Shown here: positions 1 through 8,039 of the stretch, one piece after another
Numbering within the stretch: the stretch's first letter is position 1
Layout of the letters: each line of letters starts with the position of its first letter
Origin: Bacteroidales bacterium
GTDB taxonomy: Bacteria; Bacteroidota; Bacteroidia; Bacteroidales; UBA12077
Direction of reading: 5' to 3'
NCBI GenBank assembly: GCA_003446015.1
Contig: DMBU01000131.1
Coordinates: 1-39,799, forward strand
Length of the DNA: 39,799 bases
Notes under the pieces: generated by a model
The model's input: only the letters and a program-made list of their open reading frames with translations
What the model was told of the DNA's origin: nothing
The model's database searches: none
Translations under genes and position numbers: made by a program

Positions 1-26
1 ACTTTTTTGGGTCAAGCCAAAAAAGT
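1..26. repeat. perfect 10-bp inverted repeat at window edge
   Basis: Bases 1-10 (ACTTTTTTGG) are the exact reverse complement of bases 17-26, around a 6-base loop. It could be the stem of a terminator for a gene outside the window, or a dispersed palindrome. No clear T-tract follows on the plus strand. Between here and the tRNA (27-135) I see nothing else I can support. Confidence 0.45.
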
Positions 27-135
27 GTATTTAAATCATAAAAATGATCAAATCTTTATTTGGTGACTCTGATTTTCCATAACTTTATCATTTGATCTAT
101 TATTATATGACAATCATAAACTGACATAACGACAT

Positions 136-171
136 AAAAAAAGCTACAAAGAAAAACTTTATAGCTTTTTT
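136..171 (-). terminator. terminator after tRNA-Pro
   Basis: The arms AAAAAAGCTAcAAAG and CTTTaTAGCTTTTTT form a 15-position stem with one mismatch and an A5 loop. Read on the minus strand, the stem ends in a T run directly after the tRNA 3' end. Because the arms end in A and T runs, it could work in both directions. Confidence 0.7.
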
Positions 172-172
172 G

Positions 173-246
173 TCGGGGTGAGAAGACTCGAACTTCCGAC
201 CCCTTGCACCCCATGCAAGTACGCTAGCCAACTGCGCCACACCCCG
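173..246 (-). tRNA. tRNA-Pro (anticodon GGG)
   Basis: Read on the minus strand, this 74-base cloverleaf has acceptor arms CGGGGTG and CACCCCG and a discriminator A. The D-arm sequence is GGCGCAGTTGGCTAGCG and the T arm contains GTTCGAGTC. The anticodon stem CTTGC/GCAAG closes the 7-base loop ATGGGGT, placing GGG at positions 34-36, which reads CCC/CCU proline codons. The 3' CCA is not encoded (the genome continues ACA), as expected for many Bacteroidota tRNAs. A hairpin terminator follows immediately. Confidence 0.93.
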
Positions 247-398
247 AATTGAATTGCAAAAATAACTATCAATTCTGATTTTACAAATTTTATTTCAGTT
301 TAAAATTGGTATCTTTATTGTTTGATTAGAAAATCATAAATTAAAATAGTTAGATATATAATTAAGATAAATAAATCAACAAATTAAACGATAAAAAA

Positions 399-1388
399 AT
401 GGCATTATTTAAATCATTAGACAATCTTGAAGATGATAAAAGCTCAAAAAGTGTGAGTTCAGATGTAGAAAAGGTGAAATGTTTAATCATTGGATCAGGC
501 CCTGCAGGATATACTGCGGCTATTTATGCAGCAAGAGCAAATTTAAATCCTGTAATGTATGAAGGCTTAGAGCCTGGAGGACAATTAACTACAACAACAG
601 AAGTTGAGAATTACCCCGGATATCCGGAAGGTGTTACGGGACCGGTTATGATGGAGGATTTTAAAAAACAAGCACAACGTTTTGGCACTGATGTAAGGTT
701 CGGAATTGCAACAGCAGCGGATTTGTCGAAAAGACCATTTAAAGTTACTATTGATAGCACTAAGATTATAGAAGCAGAAGCATTAATAATAGCTACGGGA
801 GCTACTGCAAAATATTTAGGTTTGGATTCTGAAGAAAAGTTCAAGGGACAGGGAGTTTCCGCATGTGCAACCTGCGATGGTTTCTTTTACAAAGGCAAAG
901 ACGTAGCAGTTGTAGGAGGTGGTGATACTGCTGCTGAAGAAGCTACATATTTGGCAGGAATTTGCAATAAAGTATACTTAATTGTCAGAAAAGATTATAT
1001 GCGAGCTTCAAAGGTAATGATTGACAGAGTTCATAAAACAAAAAATATAGAGGTTTTGTATGAACATCAGACAAAAGAAATAGTTGGTGATATGAGTGGT
1101 GTTAATGGTGTTATATTGACAAATAGTAAAGGAGAGGAAGTGAAGAAGGATATTCATGGTTTCTTTGTTGCTATCGGTCATAAACCAAACTCAGATATTT
1201 TTAAAGAGTACTTAGATACGGATGAAGTTGGATACATTAAAACAAAACCAGATACTACGAAAACTAAGATTGATGGAGTTTTTGCTTGTGGTGATGTAAT
1301 GGATTCTCATTATCGTCAGGCAGTTACTGCTGCAGGTACCGGATGCAGAGCTGCTATTGATGCTGAGAGATTTTTAGGATCTTTATAA
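399..1388 (+). CDS. trxB: thioredoxin reductase (NADPH)
   Basis: This flavoenzyme passes electrons from NADPH through FAD and a redox-active disulfide to thioredoxin in the cytoplasm. Visible motifs are the FAD-binding GSGPAG at residues 32-37, the active-site CATC at 156-159, the NADPH-binding GGGDTAAEEA near 173-182, and the C-terminal FAD motif FACGDVMD followed by HYRQAV. The protein is 329 residues, slightly long for the family. The extra length is a charged, Ser/Lys/Asp-rich N-terminal extension of about 25 residues before the Rossmann fold. The start ATG follows an A-rich leader with no Shine-Dalgarno, as is normal for this phylum. A terminator follows, so the gene is probably monocistronic. 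Identification is secure; the role of the extension is unknown. Confidence 0.96.
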   Translation: MALFKSLDNLEDDKSSKSVSSDVEKVKCLIIGSGPAGYTAAIYAARANLNPVMYEGLEPGGQLTTTTEVENYPGYPEGVTGPVMMEDFKKQAQRFGTDVRFGIATAADLSKRPFKVTIDSTKIIEAEALIIATGATAKYLGLDSEEKFKGQGVSACATCDGFFYKGKDVAVVGGGDTAAEEATYLAGICNKVYLIVRKDYMRASKVMIDRVHKTKNIEVLYEHQTKEIVGDMSGVNGVILTNSKGEEVKKDIHGFFVAIGHKPNSDIFKEYLDTDEVGYIKTKPDTTKTKIDGVFACGDVMDSHYRQAVTAAGTGCRAAIDAERFLGSL

Positions 1389-1414
1389 AGTTGAACAGTA
1401 CAGTATAAAATGAA

Positions 1415-1449
1415 AAAGCCCGATCAATATGGTCGGGCTTTGTTTTATT
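1415..1449. terminator. bidirectional terminator between trxB and the oxoamine synthase
   Basis: The stem AAAGCCCGAT / GTCGGGCTTT (one G-T pair) has a 7-base loop and is followed by TGTTTTATTTT. On the minus strand the other side also ends in a T run, so it can end both convergent genes. Confidence 0.85.
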
Positions 1450-1462
1450 TTATTTAAAATGG

Positions 1463-2713
1463 CTAAACCGGAGCAATTTTATCTGCCTGATACTCGCCAT
1501 TAATTAATTTTTTATGAACTGCTTTAAAGGCATTGATCGTATACTCAACATCTTCTAATGTGTGTGTAGCTGTTGGAATCAATCTCAATAATAATTGACC
1601 TTTTGGAATTACCGGATACACAACAATGGAACAAAAAACATTATAATTTTCTCTTAAATCCATAGTAATGTTTGTTCCTTCAGGAATACTTCCTGACAAA
1701 TAAACCGGTGTAACCGGAGATTCTGTAACTCCAATATTGAAACCTGCAGCACGCAAACCAGATTGTAATGCATTTACTACTTTCCATAAGTTCTCTCTTA
1801 AATGCTTTTGTGTTTGTAAGAGTTCTAATCTTTTTAACGAACCAATTACAAGTGGCATTGGTAATGATTTGGCAAATATTTGAGATCTTAAATTGTATCT
1901 TAAATAATTAATAACTTCTTCGGTTGAAGCAACAAAAGCTCCAATTCCAGCCATTGCTTTGGCAAAAGTGGCAAAGTAAACATCAATTCCATCCTGAACT
2001 CCAAGATGTTCTCCTGCACCTGCACCAGTTTTTCCCATAGTGCCAAATCCATGAGCATCATCAACTAATAATCTAAAATCATATTTTTCTTTTAGGGCAA
2101 CAATTCCTTTTAAATTACCAAGATCACCTGCCATACCAAAAACACCTTCGGTAATGACTAATATACCTCCTCCGGTTCCTTGAGTATATTTGGTAGCGAA
2201 CCCAAGCATTTTATCACACTTTTCCATGTCGTTATGGGCATAAACAAAACTTTTTCCTCCTTTAGCTTTATGAAGAAAAATACCATCCATAATACATGCA
2301 TGCGATTCATTATCATAAACAATAACATCATTTCTGCTAACCAAGCTGTCAATGATAGAAACCATTCCCTGATAACCAAAATTTAAAAGATAAGCATCTT
2401 CTTTATGCACAAATTCTGCTAACTTGTTTTCAAGCTCTTCATGTTTACTTGTCTGTCCAGACATCATTCGAGCACCCATAGGATAAGCTAAACCATATTC
2501 CTTTGCTGAATCTGCATCAGCTTTTCTAACTTCAGGGTGATTTGCTAATCCAATATAATTATTTAAACTCCATGTTAAAACTTCTTTACCACGAAATTTC
2601 ATTTTACTATTAATTTCACCTTCCAGTTTTGGAAATGTAAAATAACCATGAGCCTCTTTCATATGTTGACCTAAAGGACCCATACTTTGTTTTATTTTAT
2701 TAAAAATATCCAC
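1463..2713 (-). CDS. alpha-oxoamine synthase family PLP enzyme (serine palmitoyltransferase-like)
   Basis: This is a fold-type I PLP enzyme that condenses an amino acid with an acyl-CoA or acyl-ACP thioester, releasing CO2. At 416 residues it has the family's usual length. The signature DDAHG lies at residues 218-222, the likely PLP lysine is K252 in ATFAKAMAG, and H138 in NESHA probably stacks on the cofactor. The C-terminal half (TESPVTP, then PTATHT) resembles serine palmitoyltransferases, which make 3-ketosphinganine, and the related cysteate acyltransferases that make capnine sulfonolipids in this phylum. Glycine C-acetyltransferase (kbl) is the other common label. The sequence alone does not settle the substrate. 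The gene is expressed alone from a well-formed promoter at 2748-2777. Confidence 0.8.
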   Translation of the reverse strand: MDIFNKIKQSMGPLGQHMKEAHGYFTFPKLEGEINSKMKFRGKEVLTWSLNNYIGLANHPEVRKADADSAKEYGLAYPMGARMMSGQTSKHEELENKLAEFVHKEDAYLLNFGYQGMVSIIDSLVSRNDVIVYDNESHACIMDGIFLHKAKGGKSFVYAHNDMEKCDKMLGFATKYTQGTGGGILVITEGVFGMAGDLGNLKGIVALKEKYDFRLLVDDAHGFGTMGKTGAGAGEHLGVQDGIDVYFATFAKAMAGIGAFVASTEEVINYLRYNLRSQIFAKSLPMPLVIGSLKRLELLQTQKHLRENLWKVVNALQSGLRAAGFNIGVTESPVTPVYLSGSIPEGTNITMDLRENYNVFCSIVVYPVIPKGQLLLRLIPTATHTLEDVEYTINAFKAVHKKLINGEYQADKIAPV

Positions 2714-2747
2714 GGTATTATGATTTATTAGTTATTTTTCAATGGCA

Positions 2748-2777
2748 CAAAAGTACTTAATTTTAAAAAAATAGCAA
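2748..2777 (-). promoter_or_regulatory. Bacteroidota sigma-type promoter for the oxoamine synthase
   Basis: On the minus strand TTG (2777-2775) is separated by exactly 19 bases from TACTTTTG (2755-2748), a perfect match to the phylum's -33 TTG / -7 TAnnTTTG consensus. Transcription would start near 2741, giving a leader of about 28 bases. Confidence 0.75.
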
Positions 2778-2847
2778 ATGGATGAAAATAAATTAAATAA
2801 AATAAGCGTTTAGTGTAATTATATTTTAGCATATTAAAGTAAAATTG

Positions 2848-2855
2848 TACATTTG
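2848..2855 (+). promoter_or_regulatory. -7 promoter element of the bamD cluster
   Basis: TACATTTG matches the -7 consensus TAnnTTTG exactly. The -33 position has only TTT, so that half is weak. Transcription would begin about 2860-2862, which places it almost on top of the possible start codons at 2860 and 2872 and rules out the upstream TTG at 2845. Confidence 0.6.
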
Positions 2856-2859
2856 CAAA

Positions 2860-3654
2860 ATGTTTAAAAAAATGAGAAGATTAATACCCTTTATCCTGTT
2901 AATAGTAATAGTTTCATCATGTAAGTATGAGAAATTATTAAAAAGTCGTGATTATAAGTTAAAATACCAAAAAGCGCTTGATTATTATGCTGATGAGGAT
3001 TATATGAGAGCCGAAGGTTTATTTGAACAACTTAAACCTATTTTAAAAGGCACAAAACAAGCTGATACGGTTTTTTATTATGCTGCATATTGTAGTTATT
3101 ACCAGAAAAGTTATTTGTTAGCTTCTCATTATTTCAGTGAGTTTAAGAAAACATACGGGAATAGTCACTTTGTTGAAGATGCTGAATATATGACAGCTTA
3201 TTGCACGTATTTATTATCACCTCGTCCGAGTTTAGATCAGTCATATTCATATCAGGCAATTACTTTGTTTGGTTTATACATGTCAAGGTATCCAAATAGT
3301 GATAAAATTGCTCAATGTATTTCTTATATTGATGATCTAAGAAATAAACTTGTTGATAAATCATATCAAAGTGCTAAATTATACTATAATTTGGGAGATT
3401 ATAAAGCTGCAATAATAGCCTTGAATAATAGTCTGGATGATTTCCCTGAAACGAAGTACAGAGAAGAAATAATGTATCTGATATTAAAAGCTAAATTTTT
3501 ATTAGCTGAAAATAGTATTGCAAATAAAAGAATTGAAAGATACCAGTCAACCGTTGATGAGTATTATTCATTTATTGGAGAATTTCCGGCAAGTGAATAT
3601 TTAAAAGATGCGACTGGTATGTTTAATGATTCACAAGAAATTTTGAAAAATTAG
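2860..3654 (+). CDS. bamD: outer membrane assembly lipoprotein BamD
   Basis: BamD is a periplasmic, lipid-anchored tetratricopeptide-repeat protein of the BAM complex, which folds beta-barrels into the outer membrane. The N-terminus is a lipoprotein signal ending in the lipobox VSSC. Behind it are helical TPR-like repeats (YQKALDYYADEDYMRAEGLF, then YYNLGDYKAAIIALNNSL). The length of about 264 residues fits the family. I start at ATG 2860; ATG 2872 is equally possible and would give a 16-residue signal and a short leader after the promoter at 2848-2855. It heads a tight run in which the omega gene begins 21 bases after its stop. The family call rests on signal, repeats and the well-known gene order. 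Confidence 0.87.
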   Translation: MFKKMRRLIPFILLIVIVSSCKYEKLLKSRDYKLKYQKALDYYADEDYMRAEGLFEQLKPILKGTKQADTVFYYAAYCSYYQKSYLLASHYFSEFKKTYGNSHFVEDAEYMTAYCTYLLSPRPSLDQSYSYQAITLFGLYMSRYPNSDKIAQCISYIDDLRNKLVDKSYQSAKLYYNLGDYKAAIIALNNSLDDFPETKYREEIMYLILKAKFLLAENSIANKRIERYQSTVDEYYSFIGEFPASEYLKDATGMFNDSQEILKN

Positions 3655-3675
3655 TATTTTATAAATAATAATAGG

Positions 3676-4005
3676 ATGGATTATAAAAAAACAAAAGCTC
3701 CTGTTACTACCGTAACCCGTAATTTGAATGAAATTGATACGGTTACTGGTAACATATACGAAACAGTCGCTATCGTTTCAAAAAGAGCAAATCAGATTGG
3801 AAGTGAGCTTAAAGAAGAATTAAACAGGAAGTTGGAAGAATTTGCATCTTATACCGATAATCTTGAAGAGGTATTCGAAAACAGAGAGCAAATTGAAATT
3901 TCAAGGTTTTACGAAAGACTTCCTAAACCTACATTAATTGCAATGCAGGAGTTTATGGATGACCAGATTTATTTTAGAAAGCCTGAAACTGAAGAAACTG
4001 AATAG
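3676..4005 (+). CDS. rpoZ: RNA polymerase omega subunit, Bacteroidota type
   Basis: This small protein of 109 residues is the phylum-specific form of omega (RpoZ/Rpb6 family). Omega binds the beta' C-terminus and helps RNA polymerase assemble. The Rpb6-like core is the stretch TGNIYETVAIVSKRANQIG near residues 24-42, followed by an acidic, helical tail. The ATG lies 21 bases after the bamD stop and the stop is 21 bases before coaBC, so the three are almost certainly co-transcribed. The position between bamD and coaBC matches the usual arrangement in this phylum and supports the call. The sequence is divergent from proteobacterial omega, and many pipelines label it hypothetical. Confidence 0.85.
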   Translation: MDYKKTKAPVTTVTRNLNEIDTVTGNIYETVAIVSKRANQIGSELKEELNRKLEEFASYTDNLEEVFENREQIEISRFYERLPKPTLIAMQEFMDDQIYFRKPETEETE

Positions 4006-4026
4006 AAATATTCTAATAATTAGCTC

Positions 4027-5235
4027 ATGAAGCTAAAAGGAAAAAATATTTTATTGGGAATAACTGGAGGAATAGCGGCCTATAAGGCTGCTATTCTTGT
4101 CAGGTTACTTGTGAAAGAAGGAGCGCAGGTAAAAGTGGTTATGACCAAATTGGCCAAAGAATTTATTACTCCTTTAACTATGGCTACATTATCAAAAAAT
4201 CCAATTCTTGTTGATTTTTTTGATCCTGAAAACGGTCAATGGAATAGCCATGTTGATTTAGGCGCATGGTCTGATCTATATGTTATTGCTCCAGCAACTG
4301 CAAACTCAATGGGGAAAATGGCAAATGGAATTGCTGACAATTTATTACTTACCACCTATTTGTCGGCAAAGTGCCCTGTTATGCTTGCACCTGCAATGGA
4401 TTTAGATATGTTTCAACATCCAGCTAATCTAAAAAATATTGAAACACTAAAATCTTATGGAAATATTATTGTTGATGCCGATTGTGGAGAGTTAGCAAGT
4501 GGGCTTATTGGAAAAGGGAGAATGGCAGAACCTGAAATCATTACAGGAAGAATAATTGAATTCTTTTCTTCAAAAAAAAAACTAAAAAATAAAAAAATCC
4601 TTGTTACTGCAGGTCCTACTTTTGAACCTATAGATCCGGTTAGATTTATCGGGAATTATAGCACAGGTAAAATGGGTTATGCCATTGCTGAAGTGTTGGC
4701 AAGTCAAGGGGCAGAGGTCTTCTTAATTTCCGGACCAACACATTTGGAGGTTTCAGATTCATCCATCACAAAAATTAATGTGCATACTGCTCAGGAAATG
4801 TTTGAGGAATCAGTAAAATATTTTTCTGATTGCAATGCTGCTATCATGTCGGCAGCTGTAGCAGATTTTAAACCATCTGTTCAATTTGAAACAAAAGTTA
4901 AACGTGGTAAAGAGAATATGAATATGATTCTTGAACCAAATAAAGACATTGCAGCAGAGTTAGGCAAATTAAAGAGAAAGAACCAGGTTCTTGTTGGATT
5001 TGCATTAGAAACAACAGATGAGCTTGAGAACGCAAAGAAAAAAATCCATACTAAAAACCTTGATTTTATCGTTTTAAATTCGTTAAATGAAAAAGGTGCA
5101 GGTTTTGGTTACGATACAAATAAAATTAGTATCATTGATAATCAGGAAAACATAACAAGATACGATTTAAAATCAAAGCAGGAAGTTGCAATTGACATCG
5201 TTAATACCTTGCTTAGCAAACTTAAGATATCATAA
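4027..5235 (+). CDS. coaBC: bifunctional phosphopantothenoylcysteine decarboxylase / phosphopantothenate-cysteine ligase
   Basis: CoaBC performs two consecutive steps of coenzyme A synthesis: ligation of cysteine to 4'-phosphopantothenate, then FMN-dependent decarboxylation to 4'-phosphopantetheine. The N-terminal flavoprotein domain shows GITGGIAAYKA, the catalytic-His region NSHVDLG, the flavin-binding APATANSMGKMANG and the conserved PAMD. The C-terminal ligase domain begins near residue 190 with VTAGPTFEPIDPVRFIGN and STGKMG, the nucleotide and substrate-binding segment. The length of 402 residues is standard for the fusion. It sits in the bamD-omega operon, 21 bases after omega and 4 bases before the next gene. 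Confidence 0.96.
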   Translation: MKLKGKNILLGITGGIAAYKAAILVRLLVKEGAQVKVVMTKLAKEFITPLTMATLSKNPILVDFFDPENGQWNSHVDLGAWSDLYVIAPATANSMGKMANGIADNLLLTTYLSAKCPVMLAPAMDLDMFQHPANLKNIETLKSYGNIIVDADCGELASGLIGKGRMAEPEIITGRIIEFFSSKKKLKNKKILVTAGPTFEPIDPVRFIGNYSTGKMGYAIAEVLASQGAEVFLISGPTHLEVSDSSITKINVHTAQEMFEESVKYFSDCNAAIMSAAVADFKPSVQFETKVKRGKENMNMILEPNKDIAAELGKLKRKNQVLVGFALETTDELENAKKKIHTKNLDFIVLNSLNEKGAGFGYDTNKISIIDNQENITRYDLKSKQEVAIDIVNTLLSKLKIS

Positions 5236-5239
5236 TATA

Positions 5240-6142
5240 ATGAAAAAACTTATTTTAGCTTTAACTGGATTACTCCTTTTTGCACACGCATCGAATAGTC
5301 AGGAGTTAAGATGCAACGTTCAGGTTGTATCAAATCAGATTCAAGGTACAAATAAGCAGGTATTTCAAACTTTACAAACAGCTATATATGAGTTCATGAA
5401 TAATACTGCATGGACGAATCATGTTTACACAAACGAAGAACGTATTGAATGTAATATTTTAATTAATCTTCAGGATCATAGTGGAGATGAATTCAATGGT
5501 AGCATTCAGGTGCAATCGCGAAGACCCACGTTTAATACTTCATATAACACAACAGTACTTAATTTTAAGGATGATGATGTAAGATTTAATTATGTTGAAT
5601 TTGAACCACTGGAATTTAGTATTACAGAACATCGATCGAACTTAACTTCAGTTTTGGCATATTATGCATATATTATTATAGGTTTGGATTACGATACTTT
5701 TTCTATGTTGGGTGGTACTGAGTATTACCAGAAAGCAGAACGAATTGTAAATAACGCTCAAAATGCTCAGGAAAAAGGATGGAAAGCTTTTGAAAGCAGG
5801 AAGAACAGGTACTGGCTAATCGAAAATATTTTAAATGATCGCTACAAAGGATTAAGAGAATTTTTATACCGATATCATCGTTTAGGACTTGATGTTATGG
5901 AAAGTAAAGAAGCAGTTGGAAGAACTGAAATAGCTGAAAGCCTTGATTTGTTGCAAAAAGTTTATCGTCAGAAACCTGATCCTTATTTATTTTTTTACGA
6001 TCTGGTAATGAACGCAAAATCTGATGAACTGATAAATGTTTTTTCGGAATCATTTATGGCCGAGGCCGATCGGGTTTATACTATTCTGGTTGAGATTGAT
6101 CCGACTCGTGCGGATAAGTACAAGAAAATAAAAGAACAATAA
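5240..6142 (+). CDS. DUF4835 family secreted protein
   Basis: This is a protein of about 300 residues with a Sec signal peptide (MKKLILALTGLLLFAHASNS before QELRC). No lipobox is seen, so it is probably periplasmic. Family membership is inferred from position between coaBC and recN, where Bacteroidota carry DUF4835, and from an N-terminal region (LRCNVQVVSNQIQGTNKQVF) typical of it. Its function is not known. I choose ATG 5240, which puts the signal peptide at the N-terminus. An upstream ATG at 5186 would lie inside coaBC and bury the signal. The 4-base spacing to coaBC implies translational coupling. Tyrosine- and aromatic-rich segments (YYAYIIIGLDYDTFSMLGG) lie in the middle. Confidence 0.8.
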   Translation: MKKLILALTGLLLFAHASNSQELRCNVQVVSNQIQGTNKQVFQTLQTAIYEFMNNTAWTNHVYTNEERIECNILINLQDHSGDEFNGSIQVQSRRPTFNTSYNTTVLNFKDDDVRFNYVEFEPLEFSITEHRSNLTSVLAYYAYIIIGLDYDTFSMLGGTEYYQKAERIVNNAQNAQEKGWKAFESRKNRYWLIENILNDRYKGLREFLYRYHRLGLDVMESKEAVGRTEIAESLDLLQKVYRQKPDPYLFFYDLVMNAKSDELINVFSESFMAEADRVYTILVEIDPTRADKYKKIKEQ

Positions 6143-6202
6143 GCACTACACTTTTTTATTAGTCTAAGTTTTAGAAAAAGATATTCCATAATCTTTTTTT
6201 AG

Positions 6203-6210
6203 TAAGTTTG
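6203..6210 (+). promoter_or_regulatory. possible -7 element before recN
   Basis: TAAGTTTG fits the TAnnTTTG consensus 31 bases upstream of recN, but no TTG is found at the -33 spacing. The 98-base gap after the DUF4835 gene leaves room for a separate recN promoter. Confidence 0.3.
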
Positions 6211-6240
6211 TATTCATAATTTTAGACAAACAAGAATTAT

Positions 6241-7896
6241 ATGCTTCAATCAATCTATATTCAGAATTATGCTTTAATCAGTGAGTTGGAAATTGATTTT
6301 AACAAAGGTTTGAATATAATCACAGGTGAAACAGGAGCCGGGAAATCAATTTTACTGGGAGCCCTTTCACTTGTCCTTGGCCAAAGAGCAGACACTTCTG
6401 TGCTGAAAGATAAATCACAAAAATGTTTTGTTGAAGCGAAATTTCAAATCAAACAATATAAAATCAAAGATTTCTTCAAACAGAACGATCTTGATTATGA
6501 AGAAATAACTACGATAAGGCGTGAGATAACTGATAATGGCAAATCACGTGCGTTTATAAATGATACTCCGGTTAACTTATCAATTCTTAAAGATTTAAGC
6601 GACAAACTAATTGATATTCATTCTCAACATGAAAGTTTGTTATTGGGTGATGATCATTTTCAGTTAAGCCTGGTCGACTCGTTTGCCAATCACCATGAGT
6701 TGCTTGATAAGTACCTGAATAAATATGAGGAGTACCATGTTTTAACAACTGAGTATAAAAGGCTGATACAAAATGCTGATAAAGCAAAAGCTGATTTAGA
6801 TTATTTTCAGTTTCAGTTTGATCAATTAGAGGCGTTGAAATTAGTTGATGGAGAGCAGGAAGAGCTGGAAGAAGAACTTGTAAAACTAAATCATGCCGAA
6901 GAGATAAAGCTAAATTTATCAAATAGTTATAATTTGCTCTCTGGTGAAGAAGTTGCTATTCTTTCAAATTTAAAACAAGCTAAAAATTCAATTGCTTCAA
7001 TTTCAAAATATATGAAGGAAGGGGATGAGCTAGCTCAGCGTTTAGATTCTGTATATATCGAATTACAAGATATTAACAACGAAATTGAACAGCTTAATGA
7101 AAAGGTTGAACATGATCCGTCAAGAATCGAATTTATTCGTGAAAGGTTAGATAATATTTATTCACTTGAGCAAAAACATAAAGTCTCAACGGTTAAAGAG
7201 TTAATCCAGATTCAGGAGGAACTGCAAAACAAATTAGATTTAATAAACTCGTATGATTTTGAAACTGAAAAAATTAAAAAAGAGATAGAATCTTTACATA
7301 AAGAATTGTCATCTCTAGCAAATCAGATTTCTGCGAATAGAAAATTAATTATTCCAAAGATTGAAAATAAAGTTGTTGAGATTTTAAAACAACTTGGAAT
7401 TCCAAATGCGAATTTTAAAGTTGAACAAATACTCGTTGATGAGTTTCTGACAACAGGAAAAGAAATCATAAAATTTTTGTTTTCAGCAAATAAGAATGTT
7501 GCGTTGGAAGAATTATCTAAAGTGGCATCAGGTGGAGAGATTTCAAGGCTTATGCTTAGTATAAAATCACTAATCGTTGAGACAACAACCTTACCAACCA
7601 TCATTTTTGACGAAATTGATTCTGGTACATCGGGAGAGATAGCCGATAAAATGGGATCCATTATCAAACATATGTCTGAAAAAATGCAAGTTATAAATAT
7701 TACTCATTTGCCTCAAATTGCTAGCAAAGGAGATTATCATTATTTGGTTTATAAAAAAGATAACCACGAAACAACTAACACATACATAAAACTCCTTACA
7801 AAAGACGAAAGAATTAATGAAATTGCAAAAATGTTGAGCGGTGAAGCCTTAACTGATGCTGCTATACAAAACGCAAGAGTATTATTATCTAAATAG
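6241..7896 (+). CDS. recN: DNA repair protein RecN
   Basis: RecN is an SMC-like cytoplasmic ATPase recruited early to double-strand breaks. The N-terminal nucleotide-binding half carries the Walker A motif GETGAGKS near residues 29-36. The central part (about 150-370) is charged, heptad-like coiled coil. The C-terminal half supplies the signature VASGGEISRLML and the Walker B/D-loop region TIIFDEIDSGTSG, followed by the H-loop ITHLPQIAS. The length of 551 residues is usual. It follows the DUF4835 gene by 98 bases, longer than the other gaps in the cluster, so it may have its own promoter as well as read-through. Confidence 0.96.
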   Translation: MLQSIYIQNYALISELEIDFNKGLNIITGETGAGKSILLGALSLVLGQRADTSVLKDKSQKCFVEAKFQIKQYKIKDFFKQNDLDYEEITTIRREITDNGKSRAFINDTPVNLSILKDLSDKLIDIHSQHESLLLGDDHFQLSLVDSFANHHELLDKYLNKYEEYHVLTTEYKRLIQNADKAKADLDYFQFQFDQLEALKLVDGEQEELEEELVKLNHAEEIKLNLSNSYNLLSGEEVAILSNLKQAKNSIASISKYMKEGDELAQRLDSVYIELQDINNEIEQLNEKVEHDPSRIEFIRERLDNIYSLEQKHKVSTVKELIQIQEELQNKLDLINSYDFETEKIKKEIESLHKELSSLANQISANRKLIIPKIENKVVEILKQLGIPNANFKVEQILVDEFLTTGKEIIKFLFSANKNVALEELSKVASGGEISRLMLSIKSLIVETTTLPTIIFDEIDSGTSGEIADKMGSIIKHMSEKMQVINITHLPQIASKGDYHYLVYKKDNHETTNTYIKLLTKDERINEIAKMLSGEALTDAAIQNARVLLSK

Positions 7897-8039
7897 AGTT
7901 TGCATGAAAAGTATGGTGTTGGATAAGGAAATGGAGTTTTCTTGCCATCACTAAATAAGAATAAATCTTAATAACCCTTACAAGTGAACATTATTTTTAC
8001 ATAATTGTATGTAACTTGTACAAACAAAAAAAATGGAAT

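Noticed and set aside
2845..2859. TTG start for bamD
   Set aside because: It overlaps the -7 promoter element TACATTTG at 2848-2855, so it would not be in the transcript. The lipoprotein signal begins at the later ATGs.
7323..7667. 114-residue minus-strand reading frame inside recN
   Set aside because: It is antisense to the conserved RecN signature and Walker B region; its composition is explained by the recN codons.
8016..8039. TTG start for fabI
   Set aside because: It adds eight residues before the conserved N-terminus, whereas ATG 8040 begins just before the FabI fold.
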